Shown here piece after piece: positions 51,449 through 59,511 of a stretch of DNA of 64,000 nt; the stretch's first letter is position 1; each line of letters starts with the position of its first letter. The stretch is from the NCBI GenBank assembly GCA_017517385.1, contig JAFWZG010000054.1, positions 124,001 through 188,000 of the forward strand, given 5' to 3'. The stretch is from Akkermansia sp. (GTDB lineage: Bacteria > Verrucomicrobiota > Verrucomicrobiia > Verrucomicrobiales > Akkermansiaceae). Made by a program: the position numbers and the translations under genes. Below the pieces are notes generated by a model. It was given only the letters and a program-made list of their open reading frames with translations. It did no database searches and had not been told where the DNA came from.

Positions 51449-52549
51449 TTACTTGCCCAACAGCTCAGCCAGCACCTCAAGGCAAAGAGCGTTCTCTCGC
51501 TCTGTACCAACGGTGATGCGTACATACTCGGGCAGCCCATAACCATCCATATGGCGGAGGATAACGCCCTTTGCCAGAGCGTCATTGAACACCTTGCGGC
51601 CCTGCCCGGTTTTCACCAGAATGAAGTTTGCCTGGCTGGGAACATAATCCACTCCCCAAGCCTCGAAAGCTGCATAATACTGCTTCTTGCCACGGTTCAC
51701 CATATCAACGGAGGCTGCAAGGTGCTCTGCATCATCCAGAGCAGCGACTGCTGCCACCTGCGACATGAGATTCATGTTAAACGGTGTGCGAGCCTTGTTC
51801 AGCAGGTCGGCAATCTCGGGAATCGTCACGCCATACCCCGCGCGCAGACCGGCAAGGCCGTATGCCTTGGAGAAAGTGCGCAGCAGAATGACATTCTTTC
51901 CGGCCTTCACATACTTGAGTGTATCAGGTTTATCATCCGCGAAATCGATATAAGCCTCATCGAAGGCTACAATGACATGCTCAGGGACAGCATCCATGAA
52001 GGCATCCATCTCAGCCTGAGTCACAACAGTACCAAGGGGGTTGGCCGGATTCGTGATGAAAATAAGGCGGGTCTGCGGAGTAATAGCGTCAAGGATAGCC
52101 TGCAAATCAGAACTGAAATCGTCCTTAATGGGAGCTTCCACATATTTAGCGCCGAAGAGCTTACACATGATAGGATACATGGAGAAGCTATGGCGGGCAG
52201 CGATGAGCTCTATCCCCTCGTGAAGGCAAGCGTGGCACAGCAGCTCGATAAGCTCACTGCTGCCACTGCCCACCACCGTCTGGTTAAACTCCACCCCGAA
52301 ACGCTCCGCAATCTTACTGCGCAGAGTAAAGGAAGCGCCGTCCGGATAAATGTGCACACCGGCAGCAGCCTTCTGAATGGCTTCAATGGCTTTAGGAGAC
52401 GGCCCAAGTGAGTTTTCGTTGGACGCGAGCTTCACGATATCGGCAGGACTCATTCCCAGCTCGCGGGCGGTTTCCTCGATGGGCTTGCCGGGCTGGTAAG
52501 CTACCAGATCCAGCACGTACTGATTGGCATACTGAGAGATGTTACTCAT
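51449..52549 (-). CDS. hisC: Histidinol-phosphate aminotransferase
   Basis: A 366-residue PLP enzyme of histidine synthesis that makes histidinol phosphate. It has the cofactor lysine in RTFSKAYGLAGLR, SNENSLGPSP near the N-terminus, NPANPLGT and FDEAYIDF. It is of normal length. Related enzymes also act on phenylalanine or tyrosine. It stands alone, away from other his genes, under its own promoter. Confidence 0.93.
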   Translation of the reverse strand: MSNISQYANQYVLDLVAYQPGKPIEETARELGMSPADIVKLASNENSLGPSPKAIEAIQKAAAGVHIYPDGASFTLRSKIAERFGVEFNQTVVGSGSSELIELLCHACLHEGIELIAARHSFSMYPIMCKLFGAKYVEAPIKDDFSSDLQAILDAITPQTRLIFITNPANPLGTVVTQAEMDAFMDAVPEHVIVAFDEAYIDFADDKPDTLKYVKAGKNVILLRTFSKAYGLAGLRAGYGVTIPEIADLLNKARTPFNMNLMSQVAAVAALDDAEHLAASVDMVNRGKKQYYAAFEAWGVDYVPSQANFILVKTGQGRKVFNDALAKGVILRHMDGYGLPEYVRITVGTERENALCLEVLAELLGK

Positions 52550-52569
52550 GGCTTGCTATTTCGTGCGGC

Positions 52570-52598
52570 ATTATAATACCTGTCATGAGCAAACTCAA
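52570..52598 (-). promoter_or_regulatory. Promoter of hisC
   Basis: On the minus strand, TTGAGT (52598-52593), a 17-base spacer, and a consensus TATAAT (52575-52570). A leader of about 14 bases precedes the ATG at 52549. The -35 box is only 3 bases from the -35 box of the divergent promoter. Confidence 0.65.
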
Positions 52599-52601
52599 GC
52601 C

Positions 52602-52630
52602 TTGAATCCGCCATGATTATCAGATAAAAT
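52602..52630 (+). promoter_or_regulatory. Promoter of the 52638 gene, leaderless
   Basis: TTGAAT at 52602-52607, a 17-base spacer, TAAAAT at 52625-52630, and the ATG at 52638 after 7 bases. Confidence 0.62.
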
Positions 52631-52637
52631 CAATCCC

Positions 52638-53651
52638 ATGAAAAAATGGCACAAGCGGACACTCATCGTCCTGATACTGGGTGCTCTGGGAATCGTGGCC
52701 CTAGGGTTTCGCCCGGCACTTTCTGAGGACGAGTTCGTACAGCTTACCCACACTATACAGGAAGTGCAGCTGCCGGAACATCTGGCTGACAGCGATTTCT
52801 CCTTCACGCATACTATCAAGCTTCATGAGCCACACCGCGGAACTTGGTTCGATGGTGGCTTGCAGAGCGTTCATCCGCAGATTCAGCCTGCCGAGTGGAA
52901 CATCCGGGTCTACTGCGAAAACGGCAAATTGAAAGTAGCAGCGGAGCCCCCTGAGATTCGCTCAGATATGGCACAGATGCAAGTTTCATGGTTCGCCGGC
53001 ATTGGAGATGTGAGTCATGTTCGCCGCCCCAACGGCCGCACCCATGCTGAATATCTTCTACATATCGGCTGCAGCATGAAGCGAACAGGATGCTTCTGGC
53101 AAGAGCCGGAGCGAGAGATGTTCATTCAGTTCATCACTGTAGATGTGGATGATAAAGCGGCAGATTTCGGCACGGCGCTGCTCACCTCGACCAATGACCC
53201 CTTCTTCTCCCGATTCAAGCAGTGCACGGAAGGACCGGCCCCCGAACTGCCGGCCCGCTACTGCGACAGTCCCATGGATAATGCACTCATGCGCATCCTA
53301 CATATGCTCGCCGCATGTACGGAAGATACCCATGAGATACTCACACCCCGCATCATCACCGGGGCCACTCAGCTTTCTCGTTTCGCCTCTGAGGCCGCTT
53401 GGCCTGACTGCTGGGGCGCCGCTTCTGAAACAGCAAGCAAAATTTCCTACCGCGTAGGCCCCACACTCCTTTACTTGGCAGAAAACGAATGCTTCGGCAA
53501 TCAGCAGCTCATCGACTTCATCAACGGGCCGGTTTTTGCAAAAGTTTTCGGAGAAAACTTCAGTGATGCAAAAAGTGGCGACGAATCCGACGTCCTCGAA
53601 GGCGTTGAAATTGAAATCATAAGAGACACCCCCGCGCAACCGCAGGAATAA
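52638..53651 (+). CDS. Exported or membrane-anchored protein, unknown function
   Basis: A 337-residue protein that I do not recognise. A positively charged start and a hydrophobic stretch (KRTLIVLILGALGIVALGF) give a signal anchor. The rest is mostly polar with two segments of possible globular character: about 40-180 (ISGV-like beta-rich, e.g. FSFTHTIKLHEPH, FIQFITVDVDDK) and 200-320. No catalytic motif is evident. It has a leaderless promoter and is followed by an A/T-rich hairpin and a strong hairpin terminator. Confidence 0.7.
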   Translation: MKKWHKRTLIVLILGALGIVALGFRPALSEDEFVQLTHTIQEVQLPEHLADSDFSFTHTIKLHEPHRGTWFDGGLQSVHPQIQPAEWNIRVYCENGKLKVAAEPPEIRSDMAQMQVSWFAGIGDVSHVRRPNGRTHAEYLLHIGCSMKRTGCFWQEPEREMFIQFITVDVDDKAADFGTALLTSTNDPFFSRFKQCTEGPAPELPARYCDSPMDNALMRILHMLAACTEDTHEILTPRIITGATQLSRFASEAAWPDCWGAASETASKISYRVGPTLLYLAENECFGNQQLIDFINGPVFAKVFGENFSDAKSGDESDVLEGVEIEIIRDTPAQPQE

Positions 53652-53685
53652 ATTGCAAAAAATAAATTAAAAAAATGCAATTTTT
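53650..53685 (+). terminator. Possible A/T-rich terminator hairpin after the 52638 gene
   Basis: An 8-base inverted repeat, aaattgca (53650-53657) and tgcaattt (53676-53683), with an 18-base loop and continuing T bases. It is weak because the stem is A/T rich and the loop long. Confidence 0.4.
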
Positions 53686-53688
53686 CTG

Positions 53689-53829
53689 TAGAATTTAGGA
53701 ATTTAATGCGTTCTTAGGAGTAGACCGGGGTGAGAGCCGGTCTGAGAGAAGACAGAAAAACTGTTTTTCATAGAGTAGGTGTAAGTACAAAAACGACCGG
53801 ATTGCCCATAGGGCGCCGGTCGTTTTTGT
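53689..53829 (+). ncRNA. Candidate structured small RNA, with terminator
   Basis: Between the 52638 gene and the next gene lies a 140-base stretch with no ORF over a few codons. It contains a possible -10 box TAGAAT (53689-53694), a perfect 7-base hairpin AGACCGG/CCGGTCT (53722-53728 and 53737-53743), and a second small hairpin ACAG/CTGT (53752-53755, 53761-53764) followed by five Ts. The terminator described at 53787 ends it. I see no match to a known RNA family (6S, tmRNA, RNase P or riboswitch). It could also be simply a 3'-UTR with two terminators, so it is a candidate only. Confidence 0.35.
53787..53829 (+). terminator. Very strong bidirectional terminator
   Basis: Perfect 14-base stem (53787-53800 and 53816-53829) with an inner GCCC/GGGC pair in the loop, and A/T tracts on both sides. 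It also serves the minus-strand gene that ends at 53834. Confidence 0.92.
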
Positions 53830-53833
53830 TTAC

Positions 53834-54637
53834 TCAGAGATAAAGGCTCTCCATATCATCCGGCACATGTATGGTGCCCTTATAGTGCTCGGTGGCCTCG
53901 GCGGTATATGTCTCGCGGCGTGAGGCAAGAGTCTTGTCCTCGGTATGGTACAGCAAAAGGTTCTTCACGCCCAGACCGGCGGCAAGGCGACCGGCATCAA
54001 GTGCGGTACTGTGGTGTTTCTCATAAGGCTTGAACCGCTCACGGTCAGCGTACAAACAAAAAGCTTCACAGAGCAACCAGTCAGCCCCCTCGGCATAAGT
54101 TTTCGCGCACTCATTGTATGGCTCATCACCCAAGCATGTCAGGCGCTGCCCATCCGGCAATTCAAGACAGAAACCATACTGCTTCGCCTTGGTAGAACCA
54201 ATATCAAAGGCATGAGCCTGCATACCGGCGGCAAAGAATGCCTCACCATCTGCTAAAGGATGCAAAAGGATGTCAAGGTGCAAATGCTTGCAGACCTTCC
54301 CCGGCAGAGTATGGCGGCAGATGAGCTCGAGCGTTTTCAGGCCTTCTTCATGACCGTAAAGATGAAGTTCACCGGAATACTTGCCGGCATTCATGGCCTG
54401 AGCAATCATGCGCACCACCCAAACTACGCCAAGAATGTGGTCGGTGTGCGTATGCGTGAGGAAAATATCGTGAATATCAGAAAGCGGCACCGATGCCTGT
54501 TCCAGTCGAGCCAAAATACCATTGCCACCGCCGGCGTCTACAAGGAGCACCTGATTTCCATTACGGATGGTAAAGCATGTGTTGTAACATTGAGTCACGG
54601 CGGCATTCCCCGTGCCAAGCATCGTCAGTTCTATCAT
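53834..54637 (-). CDS. Metallo-beta-lactamase-fold hydrolase, RNase Z-like
   Basis: A 267-residue protein with an MBL core: LGTGNA at the N-terminus, DAGGG, and the metal motif THTHTDHILG. The N-terminal strand and motif order match the RNase Z/ElaC type, but the long RNase Z exosite arm is not evident and the length (267) is below about 300, so the substrate may be different (a phosphodiester or lactone). The ATG at 54637 is fixed by the promoter; an earlier in-frame ATG at 54679 lies upstream of the predicted -35 box. A terminator serves its end. Confidence 0.82.
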   Translation of the reverse strand: MIELTMLGTGNAAVTQCYNTCFTIRNGNQVLLVDAGGGNGILARLEQASVPLSDIHDIFLTHTHTDHILGVVWVVRMIAQAMNAGKYSGELHLYGHEEGLKTLELICRHTLPGKVCKHLHLDILLHPLADGEAFFAAGMQAHAFDIGSTKAKQYGFCLELPDGQRLTCLGDEPYNECAKTYAEGADWLLCEAFCLYADRERFKPYEKHHSTALDAGRLAAGLGVKNLLLYHTEDKTLASRRETYTAEATEHYKGTIHVPDDMESLYL

Positions 54638-54644
54638 GCAGCTC

Positions 54645-54673
54645 AGTATAACACCTGCGCTCATGGGTGGCAA
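54645..54673 (-). promoter_or_regulatory. Promoter of the MBL gene, leaderless
   Basis: On the minus strand, TTGCCA (54673-54668), a 17-base spacer, and TATACT (54650-54645). The ATG at 54637 follows after 7 bases. It is divergent to the MFS promoter 26 bases away. Confidence 0.65.
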
Positions 54674-54698
54674 GTACATAACACGTTAGCAAGATAGA

Positions 54699-54727
54699 TT
54701 GCAGCACTCCACAAGTGAGAATAAAAT
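54699..54727 (+). promoter_or_regulatory. Promoter of the MFS gene, leaderless
   Basis: TTGCAG at 54699-54704, a 17-base spacer, and TAAAAT at 54722-54727. The ATG at 54734 follows after 6 bases. Confidence 0.62.
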
Positions 54728-54733
54728 GCCCAC

Positions 54734-55906
54734 ATGGGGCATACACAAAGAATTCACTTCATTATCATCTTTCTGCTGGTAAGCTTCAACCTTCGCATGA
54801 GTTTCTCAGCGGCAGACCCGCTGTTAGTATTTCTGATGAGAGACCTCGGGCTGAGCATCAGCGGCAGTGGGCTGTTCGGTCTGCTGCCCATCATCGCTCT
54901 GGGCGTAGCAGCGCCGCTCGGAGCGAACCTGACAGAGTTCATCAGGCCGAGAATGCTTATCATCTACTCCCTTCTGCTGGCGCTTGCAGGGGTAGTATGG
55001 CGAAGCTACGGAGGAATACCTGGGCTGTACGGCGGCACGATAATCATCGGGCTCGGGCTGGGAATTACCGGCTCTGTTATCCTCGGGATTGTAAAACAGG
55101 AGTTCCCCACGGATGCCGCGCAAATCATGGGTGCCTACACGGCCTGCGTAAGCCTTGGCACGGCCGTGGGCTCAGGCGCATCAGACCCGATAGCGCTGGC
55201 ACTCGGAGGCTGGCAGCGAGGATTACTGTTCTGGGGGCTGCCATTGCTGGTGGCCACACTACTGTGGGCAGAGCTGATTATGTTCACTCCGGAGCAAAAG
55301 AAGGAAGAACGCACTATATATGCTCCCATGCGGCCTCTCTTTCGGCAGAAGAAAGCATGGTTCGTCAGCATGTTCTATCTCTGCCGCGTGGCAGGGGCTT
55401 GGTTACTGATTGTATGGATGGCCACACTGATGAGAAGGCGCGGGCTTCCGCTGGTTGAAGCGGGGTTGGTGCTGTCTCTATCCACAGCATGCCAAATACC
55501 GGCTTCACTTCTCAGCAGTCATATAGCAAAGTGGTTAGGAGGCAAAGGAAAACTTATGAGCGTAGCCATCGTACTCTCCTGTATCAGCTGCTGGGGACTA
55601 TTGCTCGGCCCTCTCCACCTCTGGCCTTTATTTTCTATTTTGCTGGGGCTCAGTCTGGGAAGCATCTTCGCGCTGGGGATGGAGCTGATTATCATGAGCT
55701 CGGCGGATGAAGGCACCACGGTGGCTCTTTCCGGAATGGCGCAGGGGCTAGGCTTCATTGGCGGTGGGCTTCTCGCTTGGTCTGCCAGTCCGGCCATGCA
55801 ATCTGCTAGACCGGATATTTGGATGGCAATACTTTACACCACGATTGCACTTAGTGGGCTATTCTTCGGGCTTCACAGCATCCGCCCGGGTATCTGCCGA
55901 GTGTAA
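54734..55906 (+). CDS. MFS transporter, CynX/NimT-like
   Basis: A 390-residue integral membrane protein with about 12 hydrophobic segments. The pattern LRMSFSAADPLLVFLMRDLGLS near the N-terminus, followed by GLFGLLPIIALGVAAPLGANL, resembles the cyanate/nitroimidazole (CynX/NimT) subfamily of the major facilitator superfamily. The substrate is not known. It ends 6 bases before the stop codon of lpxK on the other strand, with no hairpin between the two. Confidence 0.88.
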   Translation: MGHTQRIHFIIIFLLVSFNLRMSFSAADPLLVFLMRDLGLSISGSGLFGLLPIIALGVAAPLGANLTEFIRPRMLIIYSLLLALAGVVWRSYGGIPGLYGGTIIIGLGLGITGSVILGIVKQEFPTDAAQIMGAYTACVSLGTAVGSGASDPIALALGGWQRGLLFWGLPLLVATLLWAELIMFTPEQKKEERTIYAPMRPLFRQKKAWFVSMFYLCRVAGAWLLIVWMATLMRRRGLPLVEAGLVLSLSTACQIPASLLSSHIAKWLGGKGKLMSVAIVLSCISCWGLLLGPLHLWPLFSILLGLSLGSIFALGMELIIMSSADEGTTVALSGMAQGLGFIGGGLLAWSASPAMQSARPDIWMAILYTTIALSGLFFGLHSIRPGICRV

Positions 55907-55912
55907 GCACCT

Positions 55913-57112
55913 TCAGAGCACGTTATTACTCCACTGAGGTGTAGGCTGAGGCTCTGCAAGGCCGCAAATGCGGTCAATCATACGATCCCAGTACTCCTGC
56001 CCCTGTTCGATATCAATCTGAATACGCAGGAAGTAAATGGGCACCTCCATCTCACCGGGTTTCAGGAAACGCACGGCATCCTTCTCAGTGGTGACGATGA
56101 TATCCATAGCGCGGTCCGCACAACGCTCCACAAAGGTTTCCAAATCAGCCTGATCGAACCAGTAATGATCCGGATAGCGGCGGCGAATTTCCACGTGAGC
56201 GCCCAAATCTTCCACAAGGCCCTCGAAGCTTTCCGGGCGAGCAATACCACTCATGCAGGCCACGTATTTATCCTTGAGGAAGCTAAGGGGCTGGCGCTCG
56301 CCGGTGAAGATATTCTCAAGATAGGAGGGGCCGTGATTCGTCACGATAATATCCGCAGTCTTGTTATACTTGCGAATAGTCGTGATAAGCTCACCCTGAG
56401 GCTTGCCGCCACTTTTAGTAAGAATAATATAACTCGCACGGGCCAGACTAGAACGAGGCTCACGCATCGTTCCACGGGGCAACAGCGAACCGGTGCCGAA
56501 GGGGAAACCGCAGTCCACCAGCACGATGTCAATCTCATGCTTGAGCTTGAGGTACTGCATGCCGTCATCCAAGATAAGGGTATTTCTTCCCAGCTGCTCA
56601 ATGGCAAATATGCCGGACTTCACGCGGTCTTTATCCACTAACACAGCCACGCCATCCAGATTTCGGGCCAGCATGAAAGGCTCGTCGCCAGCGTAAAGAG
56701 GGCCCAGATAACGCGTCACGCCATCACTGGCAATCTTTGGCAGATGCGACACGGGCTTACCATTGCTGTCAAACCACTCCTGAGGTTCATCAAGTGGTTC
56801 ACTCTTATAGCCGCGGGTCAAAATAGCGCATTTGCGACCACGCTCCACGAGCGTGCGAGAAAGTAACTCCACCACGGGAGTCTTACCGGTGCCACCGGCC
56901 GTGATGTTACCCACGCTCACCACAAATGTGCCCAGATAGCGAACAGTCTTCAGGCGGCGGCGGAATAAAAACAGGCGAGTCTTTATCAGAATGTAAAAGA
57001 AGAAGCTCGCAAATCGCAGCGCACACTTCATCAGCCACGCACGAAAACCATGCGCCCGCCCGAACACCACTTCGGTGCCCCATTCTGCGAACTCATCCAT
57101 GCGTGACTTCAT
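55913..57112 (-). CDS. lpxK: Tetraacyldisaccharide 4'-kinase
   Basis: A 399-residue inner-membrane kinase that phosphorylates the 4' position of the lipid A disaccharide. It has the Walker-type [52 protein letters not shown], and a hydrophobic N-terminal helix (about 25-50). It shows that this organism makes lipid A. The ATG at 57112 is set by the promoter and drops 12 residues of upstream frame. The length is somewhat longer than E. coli LpxK (328). Confidence 0.95.
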   Translation of the reverse strand: MKSRMDEFAEWGTEVVFGRAHGFRAWLMKCALRFASFFFYILIKTRLFLFRRRLKTVRYLGTFVVSVGNITAGGTGKTPVVELLSRTLVERGRKCAILTRGYKSEPLDEPQEWFDSNGKPVSHLPKIASDGVTRYLGPLYAGDEPFMLARNLDGVAVLVDKDRVKSGIFAIEQLGRNTLILDDGMQYLKLKHEIDIVLVDCGFPFGTGSLLPRGTMREPRSSLARASYIILTKSGGKPQGELITTIRKYNKTADIIVTNHGPSYLENIFTGERQPLSFLKDKYVACMSGIARPESFEGLVEDLGAHVEIRRRYPDHYWFDQADLETFVERCADRAMDIIVTTEKDAVRFLKPGEMEVPIYFLRIQIDIEQGQEYWDRMIDRICGLAEPQPTPQWSNNVL

Positions 57113-57119
57113 ACAGAGC

Positions 57120-57148
57120 ATTCTACTCCTCTCAGCCTCACATGTCAA
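57120..57148 (-). promoter_or_regulatory. Promoter of lpxK, leaderless
   Basis: On the minus strand, a consensus TTGACA (57148-57143), a 17-base spacer, and TAGAAT (57125-57120). The ATG at 57112 follows after 7 bases. The upstream in-frame ATG at 57121 to 57119 is part of the -10 region. Confidence 0.68.
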
Positions 57149-57175
57149 CAGAGAAGATACGGAAAAATTAAATAT

Positions 57176-58255
57176 TTACAAAGACAGGCAGGCGAGCAGT
57201 CGCTGCACACGCAGTCCCGGGAGATACCCCAGCTCCATTCCTCGCATAACATAAGCAAAGGAAACACCATCTTCAGGGCGACAGAAGGCGAAGGAGCCAC
57301 CGGCACCGGCATGACCGAAACCACCACCGGGGAAATAGGCAGATGGCTCACACATAGCACCGCATGTGAAGGAAGTGTGCTGGAGCAGTGTGCAATCCAT
57401 ACCGGCACTGAGCGGAGTACTCATCCACTCGGCCACCTCTGGAGCAAAAGGAGAACTAGGGAGCTGACCGAGCAAAGCCTGATAGAAAGCGGCTAATCCA
57501 CGCGAGGTTGCCACACCGCCTTTGGCCGGAGAGCCACACTGCCAAGCGTCAGGGGTAGACATTTCACGGGGCGAGTTCAACCCGACAATACTATGGAAAG
57601 CCCGATGAACAGTACTTGCTTCATCAAAATATTCACGATAAAACGGCGTGCGTGGCATGCTGCCCTGCATGCGGGGAGCACGAAGCTGAGCAACCTTGCT
57701 GTACAGGTCTTCCGGAAAATGACCGATGTAAAACTCCAGCCCCAAGGGAGCACGCACCTTCTTTTCCCAGTAATCACTCACCCTCATACCTGTGAGCTCC
57801 AGCATCAGGATATCCACCAGTGGCCCAAAGGTCTGCGGGTGGTAGCCATGCTGGGGCGGCCCCCATAGCGGGCGACTTTGTTCAATAGCCCGGCGGCATG
57901 CGTCCAAATCATTTATGTGCGCAGGTACAGCAAGAGCCGCAAAACCGCTCTGGTGAGAAAGCAGCTGGCCTACAGTAAGATGCGGCAAGGGAAAGCGCGG
58001 CCACAAGTCTCCCACCTCAAGTTCAGGGCCTCGGCAACAATCATACAGGGCTTGCAGGAGGCAAGCTGCGGCAGCAGGTTTAGTAGCAGAATAAATAGGT
58101 ACGAAAGTACCTGAGTTCCAAGGTGAGCCATGGCCATCATCACCTCCGCAAATGGTGACTAACTCCTGCCCATCCTGCCACACCGATACAGAGCCCCCCA
58201 GCTCACTTCCATCAGCCAGATTCTCACGGAAGGCCGTCTGCAGGCGAGAAATCAT
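57176..58255 (-). CDS. Serine beta-lactamase-family hydrolase (class C/esterase-like)
   Basis: A 359-residue protein of the beta-lactamase/EstB family. The nucleophile motif SxxK is seen as SATK in PIYSATKPAAA (about residue 55), and the third motif is FGHAGAGG. A Tyr in the second motif is likely (GYHPQTFG). No signal peptide is clear, so it is more likely a cytoplasmic esterase or peptidase than a secreted antibiotic-degrading enzyme. It overlaps the trmO stop by four bases, and belongs with trmO and the Nudix gene in one transcript. Confidence 0.85.
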   Translation of the reverse strand: MISRLQTAFRENLADGSELGGSVSVWQDGQELVTICGGDDGHGSPWNSGTFVPIYSATKPAAAACLLQALYDCCRGPELEVGDLWPRFPLPHLTVGQLLSHQSGFAALAVPAHINDLDACRRAIEQSRPLWGPPQHGYHPQTFGPLVDILMLELTGMRVSDYWEKKVRAPLGLEFYIGHFPEDLYSKVAQLRAPRMQGSMPRTPFYREYFDEASTVHRAFHSIVGLNSPREMSTPDAWQCGSPAKGGVATSRGLAAFYQALLGQLPSSPFAPEVAEWMSTPLSAGMDCTLLQHTSFTCGAMCEPSAYFPGGGFGHAGAGGSFAFCRPEDGVSFAYVMRGMELGYLPGLRVQRLLACLSL

Positions 58256-58917
58256 GGCTTATAAGAACGGATGGCTACGACATGAGCCACGCCATCATAC
58301 ACGCGGAAGCTCACCTCGAAAGGTTTGAGAATCACATAATACACCCGTTCCGGGTCCTGCTGGTAGGCCGGTCGGGGATCCTGAGCCAGCACCTCCATCA
58401 TGGCCGTCTCCCATTCACCAACGGCGGCTTTAGGCAAGGCGCAATCAATCTGCACCTCCAGCATGTGGCGGGGAGTGGCAGAGGTGAAACCACCTGAAGC
58501 ATCGGGAATGCTGTCGGAATAAGGTATATACGGTTTTACATCGTAAATGGGCGTACCGTCCACCATATCAGCGCCGGATACTCGCAGAACCGGTCCGTCT
58601 TCCACAGAAACAAGGCGAACCACGGAAAGGCCAAGCCCGTTCGGGCGAAACGGTGACCGAGTGGCAAAAACACCCATGCGAGTGTTCCCTCCCAGTCTCG
58701 GAGGACGCACGGTGGGATGCCAGCCGGCACCCTCATTGCAATGGAAGCCCCAGATTACCCATAAATGGCTGAAAGCTTCTATACCACGGACACACTCGGG
58801 ATTTCTGAATGCGGGCTCAAAAACAATTTCCGAGATAACATGAGGCGCAAGATTACTCTGGCGAGGGACGCCGAACTTATCCGCAAAGGGAGAGCGAATG
58901 TACGCCACTGGTTGCAT
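58252..58917 (-). CDS. trmO: tRNA (adenine(37)-N6)-methyltransferase TrmO-like
   Basis: A 221-residue TsaA/TrmO-family protein. The family pattern is the N-terminal AYIRSPFADKFGVPRQ, HLWVIWGFH and GGNTRMGVFATRSPFRPNGLGLS. TrmO uses S-adenosylmethionine to N6-methylate t6A37 in tRNA-Thr (GGU). The start at 58917 is preferred, because it gives the usual N-terminus and sits one base after the Nudix stop (TGAGATG); an in-frame ATG at 58938 would overlap that gene by 20 bases. It is a middle gene of a three-gene operon. Confidence 0.88.
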   Translation of the reverse strand: MQPVAYIRSPFADKFGVPRQSNLAPHVISEIVFEPAFRNPECVRGIEAFSHLWVIWGFHCNEGAGWHPTVRPPRLGGNTRMGVFATRSPFRPNGLGLSVVRLVSVEDGPVLRVSGADMVDGTPIYDVKPYIPYSDSIPDASGGFTSATPRHMLEVQIDCALPKAAVGEWETAMMEVLAQDPRPAYQQDPERVYYVILKPFEVSFRVYDGVAHVVAIRSYKP

Positions 58918-58918
58918 C

Positions 58919-59389
58919 TCAGACACCGAAGAAATCACGCATCACCTGCTCATACACGCCGCGCTTAAAGTCCGGCAGTGCGCCGAAGTCAAAATCAGCA
59001 GGCTGCACCCATTTATAATCGCGGAACTCCTTGTTATCCAGCCAAGGTTCAGCCTCGTCACTATGCATGAGACAAAGGAAATAATACTGCTCCTGCCCGG
59101 CGTATGGAATGCCTCGTTTACGCAGAACTCGCTCACGCTCAAGCGGTGGATAATCGTAGCGGTACGGCCCATGCTGAGCGACAACTTCGTATTCATTCGG
59201 GCGAAACCCGGTTTCTTCCATCCCTTCGCGGCAGGCAGCGCTGAGCGGAGACTCTCCCTTCTTAATTCCCCCTTGGGGGAACTGCCAAGCGCCGGCGGGT
59301 TTTACGCGTTCGCACACAAGCACAGTACCATCATGACGCTGGTAGATGATGGCGGCATTCGGCCGATAAAGTTCCGTTGTATGAGGCAT
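58919..59389 (-). CDS. rppH: Nudix hydrolase, RppH-like
   Basis: A 156-residue Nudix protein. The Nudix box is intact: GGIKKGE, then REGMEETG. The N-terminal YRPNAAII and WQFPQGGI are typical of RppH/NudH, the enzyme that removes pyrophosphate from the 5' end of mRNA before decay and also cleaves dinucleoside polyphosphates. The length is near E. coli RppH (176). The ATG at 59389 is set by the promoter; an upstream in-frame ATG at 59440 coincides with the -35 box. It leads an operon with trmO and the beta-lactamase-like gene. Confidence 0.82.
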   Translation of the reverse strand: MPHTTELYRPNAAIIYQRHDGTVLVCERVKPAGAWQFPQGGIKKGESPLSAACREGMEETGFRPNEYEVVAQHGPYRYDYPPLERERVLRKRGIPYAGQEQYYFLCLMHSDEAEPWLDNKEFRDYKWVQPADFDFGALPDFKRGVYEQVMRDFFGV

Positions 59390-59411
59390 AAGGACTAATG
59401 GTCGTGAGGGC

Positions 59412-59440
59412 AGTATAGCACGGCCATGCCTGTTTGGCAA
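59412..59440 (-). promoter_or_regulatory. Promoter of the rppH-trmO operon
   Basis: On the minus strand, TTGCCA (59440-59435), a 17-base spacer, and TATACT (59417-59412). The leader to the ATG at 59389 is about 15 bases. These boxes are identical to those of the MBL gene at 54637. Confidence 0.62.
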
Positions 59441-59511
59441 GCATGGAACATTCCCTTACGCACACTTTTTGAAAAGCGGTGATTCTATAACAAAGTTCGC
59501 CGATGGATGAC

